62,896 nt of DNA from assembly GCA_027003075.1 (NCBI GenBank), contig JALWYV010000022.1, positions 1 through 62,896 of the forward strand. The letters are read 5' to 3'. Positions 17,513 to 26,993 of the stretch are shown here, piece by piece (the first letter of the stretch is position 1; every line of letters begins with the position of its first letter). Made by a program: the position numbers and the translations under genes. The notes below the pieces were generated by a model. That model was not told where the DNA came from, searched no databases, and saw nothing but the letters and a program-made list of their open reading frames with translations. The stretch comes from Caldifarciminota bacterium. GTDB lineage: Bacteria > Hydrothermota > Hydrothermia > LBFQ01.

Positions 17513-19223
17513 GATGCTCAAGGAGATAGAGGAACTTCCGGAGGATCTACTGAAGGAAGGCGTAGAGACCATGCAGCTCCCGAAGGAAGGGGAGTTAGTA
17601 GAGGGTACGGTCGTCAAGGTTGAGGGCGACCTCGTGTTCATAGACATCGGAGGTAAGTCCGAGGGTGTGGTCCCTCTCTCCGAGTTCGGGGATCGGATCC
17701 CCAAGATAGGGGAGAACGTCCTCGTGTACGTGGAGAAGGCCGAAGGTACGAAGGGGGTAAAGCTCTCCAAGTACAAGGCCGACTTTGAGAAGGCGTGGGA
17801 CAAGATATGGGAGGCCTTTCAGTCCGGAGAACTGGTGGAGGGGCGTATAACAAAGCGGGTGAAGGGCGGATTCATGGTGAACATCTTCGGTGTGGAGGCC
17901 TTCATGCCGAGGTCCCTCTCTGGAGACGTAGGACGCACCCGTACGCTCTCCGTCGGTAAGACCGTGAAGGTCAAGATAATCAAGGCAGACAGACAGAGGA
18001 AGACCATCATAGTCTCCCGTAAGGACGCCCTTGAGGAGGAGGAGATCGCCATTAAGAAGCGCCTCGCCGAGCTCAAGCCCGGAATGGTCGTCAAAGGCCA
18101 CGTCTCCGGCATCATAGAGCATGGTATATTCGTGGATATAGGTGGGGTTGAAGGGTTCGTCCACATAAGCGAACTGGCCTGGCACAGGCCCAAGAAGATA
18201 GAGGACCTCGTCAAACTCGGTCAGGAGATAACGGCCAAGGTCCTTGACGTGGACCCGGAGAAGAAGCGCATATCCCTGTCCGTTAAACAGCTCCTCCCCC
18301 ACCCGTGGGAGAGCGTTGCCGAGAAGTACCCTATTGGTTCCAAGGTCAAGGGTACGGTCAAGAGGATCGTGGATTACGGTGCCTTCGTGGAGCTGGAGCC
18401 GGGGGTTGAGGGACTCGTACATATCAGCGAGATGAAGTGGGGACGTCCCCCTTCACACCCCTCGGAGATGCTTGAGGAGGGTCAGGAGATAGAGGCCGTA
18501 GTACTTAACGTGGACGTTGAGAGGCAGCGCATATCCCTCGGTATCAAACAGACCCAGCCCGACCCGTGGACGACCGTACAGGAGAGGTACGCCCCCGGAA
18601 CCACGGTTGAAGGAAAGATTTACGACTTTGACCAGTACGGTGCCTTTGTAGAGCTTCCCGACGGTCTGGTCGGATACCTTCACGTCTCCAACATCTCATG
18701 GACCAGGAAGTTCCGTCATCCCTCCGAAGCCCTCAAGAAGGGCAAGAGCATGACCTTCAAGGTCATCGGTATAGACGAGAAGCAGCGTTTCGTGGAGTTG
18801 TCCCTCAAGCACCTTACCGAGAACCCGTGGCCCAAGATACAGGAGCAGCTCGCCGAGGGTACGGCCGTCACCGTAAAGGTCAAGGGTGCCTCCGAGGCCG
18901 GTCTCATAGTCACCCTTAAGGGCGATGGGTACGAGATAGAGGGCTTCATACCGAGGTCCCAGCTGGTCACCAGGAAGAGGCCTACGGACTACGAGGTGGG
19001 TACGGATCTGAACGTCGCCGTCCTCTCCGTGGAACCCAACCGTAAGCGGATCCTCTTCTCAGAGAAGCTCTACGATCGTATGCTCAGGGCGCAGGAGCGG
19101 GCCGAGGAGAAGAAGGAGATTGAGAGGGTCGCCCGCAAGATGAAGAAGGAGAAGGCCGTCGTCACCCTCGGAGACATACTCAAGAGCGAGATGGAGCACC
19201 TGAAGAAGATCAAGGAAGAGTAA
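17502..19223 (+). CDS. rpsA: 30S ribosomal protein S1, six S1 domains
   Basis: A 573-residue protein with six S1 RNA-binding domains starting near residues 31, 115, 200, 280, 370 and 455. The third to fifth are the most canonical (GHVSGIIEHGIFVDIGGVEGFVHISEL; GAFVELEPGVEGLVHIS). S1 unfolds mRNA at the ribosome and is mainly needed for mRNAs with leaders. AAGGAGGTAAAGCGGT provides a strong ribosome site. It is relevant that a full-length S1 exists in a genome region where most first genes look leaderless. Confidence 0.96.
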   Translation: MELEMLKEIEELPEDLLKEGVETMQLPKEGELVEGTVVKVEGDLVFIDIGGKSEGVVPLSEFGDRIPKIGENVLVYVEKAEGTKGVKLSKYKADFEKAWDKIWEAFQSGELVEGRITKRVKGGFMVNIFGVEAFMPRSLSGDVGRTRTLSVGKTVKVKIIKADRQRKTIIVSRKDALEEEEIAIKKRLAELKPGMVVKGHVSGIIEHGIFVDIGGVEGFVHISELAWHRPKKIEDLVKLGQEITAKVLDVDPEKKRISLSVKQLLPHPWESVAEKYPIGSKVKGTVKRIVDYGAFVELEPGVEGLVHISEMKWGRPPSHPSEMLEEGQEIEAVVLNVDVERQRISLGIKQTQPDPWTTVQERYAPGTTVEGKIYDFDQYGAFVELPDGLVGYLHVSNISWTRKFRHPSEALKKGKSMTFKVIGIDEKQRFVELSLKHLTENPWPKIQEQLAEGTAVTVKVKGASEAGLIVTLKGDGYEIEGFIPRSQLVTRKRPTDYEVGTDLNVAVLSVEPNRKRILFSEKLYDRMLRAQERAEEKKEIERVARKMKKEKAVVTLGDILKSEMEHLKKIKEE

Positions 19224-20248
19224 TGTTATTCGGGCAGGGGCTGATATTCGCCGTTCAGCAGTTCTTCTATCGGGACAGCACGGTGGTGGTTGCCAGAATG
19301 GTGGCCCCTGCCCGTCTCTTCGTCAAGAAGAGGGATACCATCCGCTGGAGGATATCCCTCAACGTTGAGGGAAAGTGCAGCAGGATTGAGTACAGGAAGT
19401 TATACGCGGGGAACCTCAGGGAGCGTTCCCTGATTAAAGATAGCATCCGGTGTTCGTTCAAAGGGGAAAGGTTCAAGGTTTTCGCCGAGTTGAGTGATGA
19501 GAACTCCGGCAAGGTCATAAAGAAAGTAAAGGAAAAGAGCCTGCCTCAGGTGAAGGATTTCCGACTCTCCAGTCTGAACTACGACTATACGGATAAGGGG
19601 GTAGTCCTATTCGTCCTCATATCTCCCAAAAAACGTCAGAAGTTCAGGGTGCGCTTTGGAATACGCAAGCAGTGGAGCCGACGCCGGATGTACGATCTGC
19701 CTGAATTCACTACCGAAAGGGATACCCTCATTACCTTCCTCATCCCCTCCTCTGACCTCTCGTACGGTAAAGTAAGGTTTCTGGCGGAGGTAAACGGTCT
19801 CAAGCGCGAAACTGAGGCCCTCTTCAACCAGTTCAACATCCTGAACGATAGGGACTTCAAGGTCCTCCTTGCCGTCCTCAACTTCGTCTTCGGCCCTGAG
19901 GAAACCGAATCCCTCGCCAGAGCCCCCAGAGAGAAGAGAAAAGAGGAGTGGAAGAAGTTCTGGGAGAAGAGGGGAGGAAAGAAGGCGGAAGAGGACTTTA
20001 TGGAGCGCCTCTATACGGCGATGAGGTTGTTCCCCAGCTCCTTCAGGGCGAAGGTCTCGGACAGGGCGCTGGTATATACCAAGTTCGGCCCTCCGGACGA
20101 GGTGGAGTCCCACCCCTACCGCATGGAGGGGAAGCCCTACGAGATATGGTACTACCACCGCCTCGGCAAGGTCTTCGTCTTCGTTGATTTTGATGGCAGT
20201 GGAGATTACAGACTGGTGCCGGAGAGCTATCTTGAGACGATAAGGTGA
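19223..20248 (+). CDS. GWxTD domain-containing protein
   Basis: A 341-residue protein. The C-terminal 130 residues match the GWxTD domain of FCB-group bacteria: KRKEEWKKFWEKR, a helical spacer, YTKFGPPDEVESHP and PYEIWYYHRLGKVFVFVDFDGSGDYRLVPE. The exact GWxTD tetrad is not seen. The N-terminal two thirds are beta-rich. The protein begins with a short hydrophobic stretch (MLFGQGLIFAV) that may be an export signal. ATG overlaps the rpsA stop by one base. Function of the family is unknown. Confidence 0.78.
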   Translation: MLFGQGLIFAVQQFFYRDSTVVVARMVAPARLFVKKRDTIRWRISLNVEGKCSRIEYRKLYAGNLRERSLIKDSIRCSFKGERFKVFAELSDENSGKVIKKVKEKSLPQVKDFRLSSLNYDYTDKGVVLFVLISPKKRQKFRVRFGIRKQWSRRRMYDLPEFTTERDTLITFLIPSSDLSYGKVRFLAEVNGLKRETEALFNQFNILNDRDFKVLLAVLNFVFGPEETESLARAPREKRKEEWKKFWEKRGGKKAEEDFMERLYTAMRLFPSSFRAKVSDRALVYTKFGPPDEVESHPYRMEGKPYEIWYYHRLGKVFVFVDFDGSGDYRLVPESYLETIR

Positions 20249-20262
20249 GGGGCCGAAGCCCC
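20249..20262. terminator. Hairpin between convergent genes
   Basis: GGGGC-CGAA-GCCCC, a perfect 5-bp stem with a tetraloop, in the 27-base gap between the GWxTD gene and the S8 protease gene. There is no U tract, so termination efficiency is uncertain. Confidence 0.45.
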
Positions 20263-20275
20263 CCACCCGTTCGTT

Positions 20276-23050
20276 CTACCTTACCACAAGACGTCTCAGG
20301 ACGGTCCTGCCCTGAACTTTCGCGTACAGGATGTAGGCGCCGGCGGGTAGTTTCCCGCTTCTGAAGGTATCCTTACCGTGGGATGGGCCGGAGTAGAGGA
20401 GGGATACGAGCCGGCCGGAGGCGGAGTAGAGCCGAAGGGAGATGGGGACCCCCTTCACACTTCTAACCCTGACCTCAACCCTGCCGTCCCTTACGGAGGC
20501 GTCCACTTCGGGAGGGATCACCCTGGCCAGTTCCCGTTTCCCTGTGGCTACGTCCCCCATGCCAACGAAGGCGAAGGTGACGCTGACCGTGTCACCGGGG
20601 GTGAGGGTGAAGGGACCGGTTGAGGCTATAACGCCGCAGTCTACAGGGTAGCAGCTCTCGTTCCTCACGGTACCGTTGAGATATATCCACTTGGTGGAAT
20701 CGCTGGGGCGACCGTAGAAGTTGGTCTGACTGAACCTTCCGAGGTTGGCGATAGGTGCGTTGCTCACTACGGCCACGCCCGCGGCGTAAGGGTACGTGGA
20801 GTCCGCATCGTATACGTAAGCGAGGTTAAGGGTTGTATCCACCGCACCGTCCTCCGTCGCGTCCCATGACGGCATCTGGAAGTCGGCGAATATACCGAGA
20901 TAGAGGCCGCTTACGGTTGATGTACCCTCGTTTATAAGCCTGTACCGGAGGAAGACCCAGTTAGGACGGTAGTCGTTGTAGGCGTAGGCGTCCACGTCCA
21001 GTCTTATCCCACGCCTTAGGGGATGATCCGCGTCCGAGTACCCGGCGGAGCCGTGCTGGTCCCCTATCCGGGGATTCTCCCACAGGACACCTCCCCAGTA
21101 GTGGCTCAGGTCGTTCGTTATCCAGGAGTCAACGAGATAATCGGGTGAGTTCCCGAAGGCCACACCGGCGTATTTCAGGAGGTTGTCCCCTCCCTCCGGG
21201 AAGACGAAGCCGGGGCCGGTCGTATCGGGGTTGTGGAAGCCTATACCTCCCGTGAGGGCGCTTATGCCAAGAGTAGCCGTACCCGTGTCTATCACGACCA
21301 TGTCTATAGGGTTGCCGATGAGGAAGTAGAGGGTGAAGGTGTCGGTGTACGCCCCGGAGTTGTAGGACACGACGAGGTTGAAGACGGCGTACTGGCCTAC
21401 GAGGGCGGAGGAGTCCAGCCTCACGACGAAGGGATCCGTGGAGTTGTTTGTCGTGTCCATCGGAGATAGGGTGCCAAAGGAAGCCGATCCGTCCACTACC
21501 GTGGCGTGGGCGTAGGCCGAGACGAGGGTACCCACCACACCGGTAGCATCGGCACCGCCCGTATTCCTCAGGGTTACTATGAGGTTGGCCGTCTCACCGG
21601 GATCCAGTCTCCCGTCCCCGTCCCCCGCAGCGTCATCCACGGTGGTACGGACCTTAACGACGTGGGGGTAGGGAGCAGGAGGGGTTCCGAGAACCGCCCT
21701 GTAGGCGTTCAGTCTCCCCCATCCGCAGTCGTTGTTGGGGTAAGAGGCGCAGTCCCCGTAGTGATCGGAGCTGTCAAGGAGGATGTTGTATACGGTGCTG
21801 AAGTCCAGGTCCGGATTCCTCTCGTACATGAGGGCGATAACGCCCGTCACGTGGGGGGTGGCCATTGAGGTGCCGTCGTAGGAGCTGTACCCTCCGCTAC
21901 CCACCGAGGAGTAAATGTAGACCCCCGGTGCGCTTATGTTCGGCTTTATGCGGTTCCAGTCGCTCCGGGGCCAGTAGGTCGTGTCCGTCCAGGGCGTGGT
22001 GTCCGGGGCAGGCCCACGGGAGGAGAAGTCGGCGACGTTATCGTCGCTGTCCGTTGCACCCACGCCTATCACCGTCGGGTAGTTTCCGGGGGTGTTGGCC
22101 GTTCTGGGGTTGGGACCCTCGTTCCCGTTGGCGAATACGGGTATGATGTCGGCGCTCCTCCAGGCCATCACCTTGTCCCAGAACCACAGCTCGGCCGTGT
22201 CGTTGCTGCCCCAGGAGTTGCTTACGGCGACCACGTTGTACCCGCTGTCCACCTTCCACTCCACGAACTTCTGGAAACCGTCCGTCAGAGCGGAGATGGT
22301 GGTAACGCAACTTCCGGCGTCGGGGCCGAATATCCTTACGGCGGCCACCCTGGCGCCCGGCGCCACCCCTATGTCCGTTGCGAAGGCGTCCGGGCCGTCT
22401 CCACCCACCATCGTACCGACGGTGTGGGTGCCGTGGAAGACGCATACGTCGTCGTCCGTGGGCGTTGGGGATCCGGCGTAGGCATCGTACCAGTGGGTCA
22501 CCTTTCCCACGAGGGCGGGATGGTCCGCCATCACTCCGGAGTCCATAGAGCCGATGAGGACGCCATGCCCGGTGTAGCCGAGGTTTATCCAGACGGAGTC
22601 GGCCTTTATCTTGCTTATTCCCCAGGAGGCGACGGCGTCCGGCCTTATATCCCCATCGTGGCGTCTGACGGGGGGCAGGGGGATCTTGCGGTCAAGGGTT
22701 ATCTCCAGGACATCGTCCCGTTCGGCCACTCTGGCGATCTGCTCCGGCGTAGCAGAGAAGGCGACGGCGTTGTTTATCCAGAAGGACCTGTACTCCGTTA
22801 TACCGAGGCTTGCGAGGTAGGAGAGGAGGGGGGCCTGAGTCGTCCGGGCGAGGTGCTTTACTTCGGAGAAGAACTGCTTTACGTCCCTGCTGCGGGCGGT
22901 CCTGGTGGGGTGGGACTTAAGGAAGTAGGCGTAGTCCGGCTGTTGTTTCAGATAGACTATAACGTCTATCCGGTCATTCCCGGAGGCCCTCCGAAGTTCG
23001 CTCTTGAGGGCGTTGCTCAGATTTGCATGGGATACGAACAAAAAGACCAT
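20276..23050 (-). CDS. Subtilisin-like serine protease (S8) with sorting domain
   Basis: A 924-residue secreted protease. An I9-like propeptide covers about residues 25-120. The S8 domain has catalytic Asp170 (GSMDSGV), His206 (HGTHTVGT) and Ser395 (DGTSMATPH), with the oxyanion Asn in SNSWGS or PVFANGN regions. A CARDB-like beta domain with DGDGRLDPGE follows, then a further beta module. A type IX-like sorting domain forms the C-terminus (YSASGRLVSLL, LPAGAYILYAKV, ending VVR). The N-terminus MVFLFVSHA is very short, and an in-frame TAG with no other start codon excludes an upstream start. GGAGGAAGAGGT is a proper Shine-Dalgarno site. Confidence 0.93.
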   Translation of the reverse strand: MVFLFVSHANLSNALKSELRRASGNDRIDVIVYLKQQPDYAYFLKSHPTRTARSRDVKQFFSEVKHLARTTQAPLLSYLASLGITEYRSFWINNAVAFSATPEQIARVAERDDVLEITLDRKIPLPPVRRHDGDIRPDAVASWGISKIKADSVWINLGYTGHGVLIGSMDSGVMADHPALVGKVTHWYDAYAGSPTPTDDDVCVFHGTHTVGTMVGGDGPDAFATDIGVAPGARVAAVRIFGPDAGSCVTTISALTDGFQKFVEWKVDSGYNVVAVSNSWGSNDTAELWFWDKVMAWRSADIIPVFANGNEGPNPRTANTPGNYPTVIGVGATDSDDNVADFSSRGPAPDTTPWTDTTYWPRSDWNRIKPNISAPGVYIYSSVGSGGYSSYDGTSMATPHVTGVIALMYERNPDLDFSTVYNILLDSSDHYGDCASYPNNDCGWGRLNAYRAVLGTPPAPYPHVVKVRTTVDDAAGDGDGRLDPGETANLIVTLRNTGGADATGVVGTLVSAYAHATVVDGSASFGTLSPMDTTNNSTDPFVVRLDSSALVGQYAVFNLVVSYNSGAYTDTFTLYFLIGNPIDMVVIDTGTATLGISALTGGIGFHNPDTTGPGFVFPEGGDNLLKYAGVAFGNSPDYLVDSWITNDLSHYWGGVLWENPRIGDQHGSAGYSDADHPLRRGIRLDVDAYAYNDYRPNWVFLRYRLINEGTSTVSGLYLGIFADFQMPSWDATEDGAVDTTLNLAYVYDADSTYPYAAGVAVVSNAPIANLGRFSQTNFYGRPSDSTKWIYLNGTVRNESCYPVDCGVIASTGPFTLTPGDTVSVTFAFVGMGDVATGKRELARVIPPEVDASVRDGRVEVRVRSVKGVPISLRLYSASGRLVSLLYSGPSHGKDTFRSGKLPAGAYILYAKVQGRTVLRRLVVR

Positions 23051-23076
23051 ACCTCTTCCTCCTGCGACGAAATGCT

Positions 23077-23082
23077 ATTTTA
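23077..23082 (-). promoter_or_regulatory. -10 box TAAAAT of S8 protease
   Basis: TAAAAT lies 26 bases before the ATG at 23050, with GGAGGAAGAGGT between. One of the few first genes here with a leader and ribosome site. Confidence 0.5.
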
Positions 23083-23296
23083 TTAACGACTTAACTGCTC
23101 TCGGATGGGAGTTGCATTCAATAATAAACGGTTGCGTTCCGATCAAACGTCGCATGTTTTCTGGAATTCGGGAATTCGGCGTGGGCTTAAGGCTTAAAAT
23201 CTCACAAAATATGAGGAGTCGGTGACTGAACGTGGGATCGGAACTGCTATCTCACTTTACTACCCCATATAGTTCTCCGGGATTCCCCCGCCGAAG

Positions 23297-23302
23297 TATA
23301 AT
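23297..23302 (+). promoter_or_regulatory. -10 box TATAAT of cytochrome/barrel gene
   Basis: Perfect TATAAT 8 bases before ATG 23311. The preceding 215 bases (23083-23296) hold no gene that I can support. Confidence 0.7.
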
Positions 23303-23310
23303 TACTCGCT

Positions 23311-24354
23311 ATGTTAACTCTTGTCATCGGAATACCCGCCTTTGCGAGGATGTACAACGTGTCCTGTAAAGTCTGTCACGTGTCCTTCCCGAAGCTGAAC
23401 GCCTTCGGGGAGAACTTTGCGGACAACGGTTACGTATTTCCGGGGAAACAGGGAGAAGTTTACAGAGAGAGCGCCGGGAAGGTGCGCACGTTCAAAGAAC
23501 TGCCCCTCGCCGTCAGGTTTATTCAGTACGTGGAGGCCTACGGTGATAAGGACGGCGGCAAGGTGGACTTCAAATCCCCCTGGATAACCAAGTTCCTGAT
23601 GGGGGGAGCGTTAACGGAGAACGTCAGTTTCTACTCCTACGTGATCTTTGAGAAGGGGGAGTTCCCCTTCTTTGAGGACGCGTGGGTGGATCTGCACAAC
23701 TTCTTCGGTCTTCCCCTGTCTCTGACCATCGGTCAGTTCCAGATAGGGGACCTCATGTTCCTCAGGGAGACGAGGCTAACCCGTTCAGATTACTACATCT
23801 ATAAACTGGGACCCTATCCCCTTACCTACCAGAGGGGACTTATCCTCGGCACACCCTTTGCCGACATAGGCGTGGTCAACGGCAACGGAATACACGAGGC
23901 CGAAGAAGGTTTCTTTGACAACAACCCTCAGAAGTGGTACTTCGCCCATACGTCCCTTCCGTTTGACTTTGGACTCTTTGGTCTCTGGGGTGAGGATTAC
24001 GATACCCTCAACGGTTACGTTAGGCTCTACCGTTTCGGTGTAGATTGGAGGGGAAGGTTCGGAGACTTCTACCCCTTCCTTCAGATACTCGCCGGCATGG
24101 ACAACGATACGACCGCCCTCTTTTACGGTGGGTTCTTTGGTATGGACTACGTCCTGAACGATAACGTTTTCTCCCTGTTGCTGAACTACGTAGACGCCCC
24201 GGTGTACTCGTCCTATCGTAGCCAGCGCCTTTTAACCGTTGCCCTGCGCCTCAACCACTACCTCCTTGAAAACCTCAAAGTCTTCGTTGAAAACGAAGTC
24301 TGGATCTACCGCCGGAGGAACTTACTAACCCTCGGTGTGGACTTCGCCTTCTAA
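23311..24354 (+). CDS. Outer-membrane beta-barrel protein with N-terminal c-heme motif
   Basis: A 347-residue exported protein. One c-type heme site, CKVCH (19-23), comes within the first 25 residues, in the context YNVSCKVCHVSFPKLNAFGENF that I recognise from cytochrome-porin-like proteins of thermophiles. The rest alternates hydrophobic and polar residues in strands with aromatic girdles and ends in GVDFAF, as outer-membrane barrels do. It could pass electrons across, or bring a heme to, the outer membrane. The signal MLTLVIGIPAFA is short and lacks a basic n-region. Confidence 0.75.
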   Translation: MLTLVIGIPAFARMYNVSCKVCHVSFPKLNAFGENFADNGYVFPGKQGEVYRESAGKVRTFKELPLAVRFIQYVEAYGDKDGGKVDFKSPWITKFLMGGALTENVSFYSYVIFEKGEFPFFEDAWVDLHNFFGLPLSLTIGQFQIGDLMFLRETRLTRSDYYIYKLGPYPLTYQRGLILGTPFADIGVVNGNGIHEAEEGFFDNNPQKWYFAHTSLPFDFGLFGLWGEDYDTLNGYVRLYRFGVDWRGRFGDFYPFLQILAGMDNDTTALFYGGFFGMDYVLNDNVFSLLLNYVDAPVYSSYRSQRLLTVALRLNHYLLENLKVFVENEVWIYRRRNLLTLGVDFAF

Positions 24355-25406
24355 ACCTTTTCAATACGTACGAATATGTCGTCTATGACCGTAAAACGTA
24401 GTCCATCCACCACGATGCTGTCCCCCTCCTTTGCTGCTCTGCCCAGTTCATGCTGAAAGAGATCCGCCAGATCCCAGTTTATCGGTCCTACTTCCCTGCC
24501 GGTTATTATGTATATCTCAAGGAGAGGTGTCCGTATGGTGACCGTATCTCCGGCAGAGAGGATCCAGATTTCTACGTCCTCTTTGTACGAAAACCCCTTG
24601 ACGTTCCCGAACTCGTCCACTAAGACGATGTGACCCGTATTTTCCACCCGCCCCAGAATGCGTACGAAGTTTCCGATGATGGGGAAGTAAACCGCCCTGT
24701 CCATGGGTAGATCCATAACCGGTTCGTCCCGGGGGGCATTCTTTAGAGTTTCCACGTGAAGCATGTGGGTTATCTCGTTGGGGTCCACGTAATAAACCGG
24801 CACCCACTCCCTGTCGTACCCCATGTTCTCAATCAGGTCTATAGCCTCCTTTACGGACATCTCAAACTTCAGTAGGGGGCTTTCGGATATGGGGTACAGG
24901 ATGGCGTACCCTTTGCCGTGTATGGCGTACAGCATTCTGGCTATGTACAACCGCTCGTCTTCCCGCATATCCGAGTTCTGTATGGCGTCTACCACGGCCT
25001 CCATAACGGCGTAGGTGGTCAGTCTGGTCGTGTCGGCACTGACCCTTATCTTCAGAAAGGAGAACAGGGTCGCGAGGGGTCTGTACAGGAACTCCGTGGC
25101 CCTGACGAAGATATGCGGGTACGTGAGGGCAAGACGCTTGGGGAGAAACTCCGCAAACACGGCCACGGCCATGGACAGGAGCAACCCCACCACTACGTCC
25201 GAAGCCGGAACGACGTCGGCCATAAGGGAGGAGAGGTAGGAGTTGGCGAGGTTGTTGAGCAGGAGTATAGTTGCCAGAAGCCCGAACGCCTTTACCTCTC
25301 CCAGATTACTCGGAGACTTCCGGCTGAAGTACGCCACCTCCGACCCCGATATGAGGGCGGACATCCCGAAAAAGAGTACTATCAGGATTAACTTAAGTGC
25401 TACCAA
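24351..25406 (-). CDS. CNNM/CorC-like (DUF21, hemolysin-C-type) membrane protein
   Basis: A 351-residue protein. Residues 1-135 form a DUF21/CNNM domain with three or four membrane helices, including SGSEVAYFS and AEFLPKRLA. A CBS-pair-like region and a small C-terminal CorC_HlyC-type beta domain (AGDTVTIRTPLLEIYIITGREVG) follow. The family is linked to divalent cation (Mg2+/Co2+) export or sensing. The start is TTG, overlapping the tatD stop by 14 bases. Its stop overlaps the convergent cytochrome gene by four bases. Confidence 0.8.
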   Translation of the reverse strand: MVALKLILIVLFFGMSALISGSEVAYFSRKSPSNLGEVKAFGLLATILLLNNLANSYLSSLMADVVPASDVVVGLLLSMAVAVFAEFLPKRLALTYPHIFVRATEFLYRPLATLFSFLKIRVSADTTRLTTYAVMEAVVDAIQNSDMREDERLYIARMLYAIHGKGYAILYPISESPLLKFEMSVKEAIDLIENMGYDREWVPVYYVDPNEITHMLHVETLKNAPRDEPVMDLPMDRAVYFPIIGNFVRILGRVENTGHIVLVDEFGNVKGFSYKEDVEIWILSAGDTVTIRTPLLEIYIITGREVGPINWDLADLFQHELGRAAKEGDSIVVDGLRFTVIDDIFVRIEKV

Positions 25407-26169
25407 TACCCTGTTTCCGGAAAAGGAAAAACCTCTCGGCGTTCCCGTCCGTTATCTTTTCCGCCTCCTCGTACTCCATCCCCCATACCTTTGCCAGCCT
25501 CTCCAGAGTGAACTTTACGTAGGCCGGCTCGTTCCTTTTTCCCCTCATGGGAACGGGTGCGAGGTAAGGGGCGTCCGTCTCCACGAAGGTCCTATCTCTC
25601 GGTGCGATCGCCGCAGCCCTGCGGACGTGGGCCAGAAAAGTCAGCATACCTGAGAAGGAGACGTACCAGTTTTTCTGTGGTAAGACTTTTTCCATCTCCC
25701 TTTCACCTCCGGAAAAGGAGTGGAATACGAATCGGACCTCCGGAAAGTCCGATATTACGGACACTACGTCCTCAAAGGAGTCCCTGACGTGAAGAACGAC
25801 CGGGAAGGAGGTATCTCTGGCCATCTCTATCTGGCGTACAAAAAGTTCCCGCTGCGCCCGCCTATCTGCGGGTCCCCGGTAATAGTCAAGACCTATCTCA
25901 CCGACGGCAACTACTTTGGGGTGAGAAAGGAGGGAGCGGATTTTCTTAAGGTCCTCATCGGAGTACCTTTCGGCCTCGTAGGGGTGCAGGCCCACCACAG
26001 CCCATACCTCAGGGAATCCCTCTGCTATCTCAACCGCACGTACGGAGGAGGGCACATCGTACCCAACGACGTTTATACGTCTTACCCCCCAGTCTACCGC
26101 CCGTTTTACCACCTCCTCCAGATCCCCCGAGAATTTCGGGTCGTTCAGGTGGCTGTGGGTGTCCGTCAT
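25393..26169 (-). CDS. tatD: TatD-family metal-dependent hydrolase
   Basis: A 258-residue TIM-barrel hydrolase, the normal length. The metal-binding residues are visible in DTHSHL, AVGEIGLDYYRG, VLHVRDS, VFHSFSG and VETDAPYL. TatD proteins act as Mg-dependent 3'-5' DNases or D-aminoacyl-tRNA deacylases; the sequence does not tell which. It is the middle gene of HD-tatD-CNNM, overlapping the HD gene by four bases. Confidence 0.93.
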   Translation of the reverse strand: MTDTHSHLNDPKFSGDLEEVVKRAVDWGVRRINVVGYDVPSSVRAVEIAEGFPEVWAVVGLHPYEAERYSDEDLKKIRSLLSHPKVVAVGEIGLDYYRGPADRRAQRELFVRQIEMARDTSFPVVLHVRDSFEDVVSVISDFPEVRFVFHSFSGGEREMEKVLPQKNWYVSFSGMLTFLAHVRRAAAIAPRDRTFVETDAPYLAPVPMRGKRNEPAYVKFTLERLAKVWGMEYEEAEKITDGNAERFFLFRKQGIGST

Positions 26170-26867
26170 GCCATACGTACCCCGTTGATGTACAGGTGAA
26201 GTTCGGCGTTCAGGACCTTCGCCGCCTTGCGGGAGATGATGAGGCGATCAAGGAATATCTCAAAGTACTCGTACACGGGGGCTATGTTGATGTCAATCTC
26301 TATGTTGTACGAGATTATACGATCGTTCGGGTCTATCTCTATGCGGGAGAGGGTGGATGCGTAGTTTACCCTGTCGTGGATGTCGTTCACGAGGGCGAGG
26401 GACGTACGATTCTGGGGTCTGACCCTCGTACGGTGGACGTCGGCCTTGTCGGCTATTATCAGGGCCGCGGCTATATCCGAAACGGGATAACCGCTCTCCT
26501 CGTGGTGGTTCCCTATGGCTGCCATGATCTCCAGTATCTCCTCAAAGGGCATGGAGAGCTCCGTCAGTATATCTTTGGCAAGTAGTGCGCCGACGTGTTC
26601 GTGTCCCACCCTGTTCACGGCGTTACCTATATCGTGCAGGTATCCGGCTATCTCGGCCAGTTGCGCCCTCCTCTCCGGGAAATCCAGCTTCCTCATTATC
26701 CTCCCGGCGTTCTTGGCCACCCACGACACGTGTCTCTTCCCGTGTTCGGTATAACCGAGGGCCTCAAGGTTCTTGTCGGCCTTAAGGATGAGCATCTCCA
26801 CCTTCGGATGTTTTTTGACGTCGTCAAGGGTTACGGTCTTCTTTACCTCCGTTTTGACTGCTGTCAT
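26166..26867 (-). CDS. HD-domain phosphohydrolase
   Basis: A 233-residue protein with an HD metal site: HGKRHVSWVAKNAGR, then GYLHDIGN (the HD pair), GHEHVGA and NHHEES. Such proteins usually hydrolyse nucleotides or cyclic nucleotides. The C-terminal third is a mixed alpha/beta domain. The frame could be read from 26930, but a TATAAT box lies 10 bases before the ATG at 26867, which I take as the start. First gene of the HD-tatD-CNNM unit. Confidence 0.85.
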   Translation of the reverse strand: MTAVKTEVKKTVTLDDVKKHPKVEMLILKADKNLEALGYTEHGKRHVSWVAKNAGRIMRKLDFPERRAQLAEIAGYLHDIGNAVNRVGHEHVGALLAKDILTELSMPFEEILEIMAAIGNHHEESGYPVSDIAAALIIADKADVHRTRVRPQNRTSLALVNDIHDRVNYASTLSRIEIDPNDRIISYNIEIDINIAPVYEYFEIFLDRLIISRKAAKVLNAELHLYINGVRMA

Positions 26868-26877
26868 GAGTTTGTAG

Positions 26878-26883
26878 ATTATA
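26878..26883 (-). promoter_or_regulatory. -10 box TATAAT of HD-tatD-CNNM unit
   Basis: Perfect TATAAT on the minus strand, 10 bases before ATG 26867; the longer upstream reading of the frame would run across this box. Confidence 0.6.
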
Positions 26884-26979
26884 CGGTGGGCAACGGGGGT
26901 GGCGGAAATATCTGTAAATCCCTGTCGCAAAGGTCATTCGGGTAAGTCGTATTAAAGCCACGAGGATATAAAACGGGAG

Positions 26980-26985
26980 TAGAAT
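26980..26985 (+). promoter_or_regulatory. -10 box TAGAAT of TPR lipoprotein
   Basis: TAGAAT 8 bases before ATG 26994. Confidence 0.6.
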
Positions 26986-26993
26986 ATCCGTCC

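Noticed and set aside
22424-23086. Plus-strand frame of 220 codons opposite the S8 protease
   Set aside because: It is a shadow of a GC-rich gene with an intact catalytic triad on the other strand.
26868-26930. Upstream start for the HD-domain protein
   Set aside because: It would place the TATAAT box inside the coding sequence, and the extra 21 residues are not needed for the HD fold.
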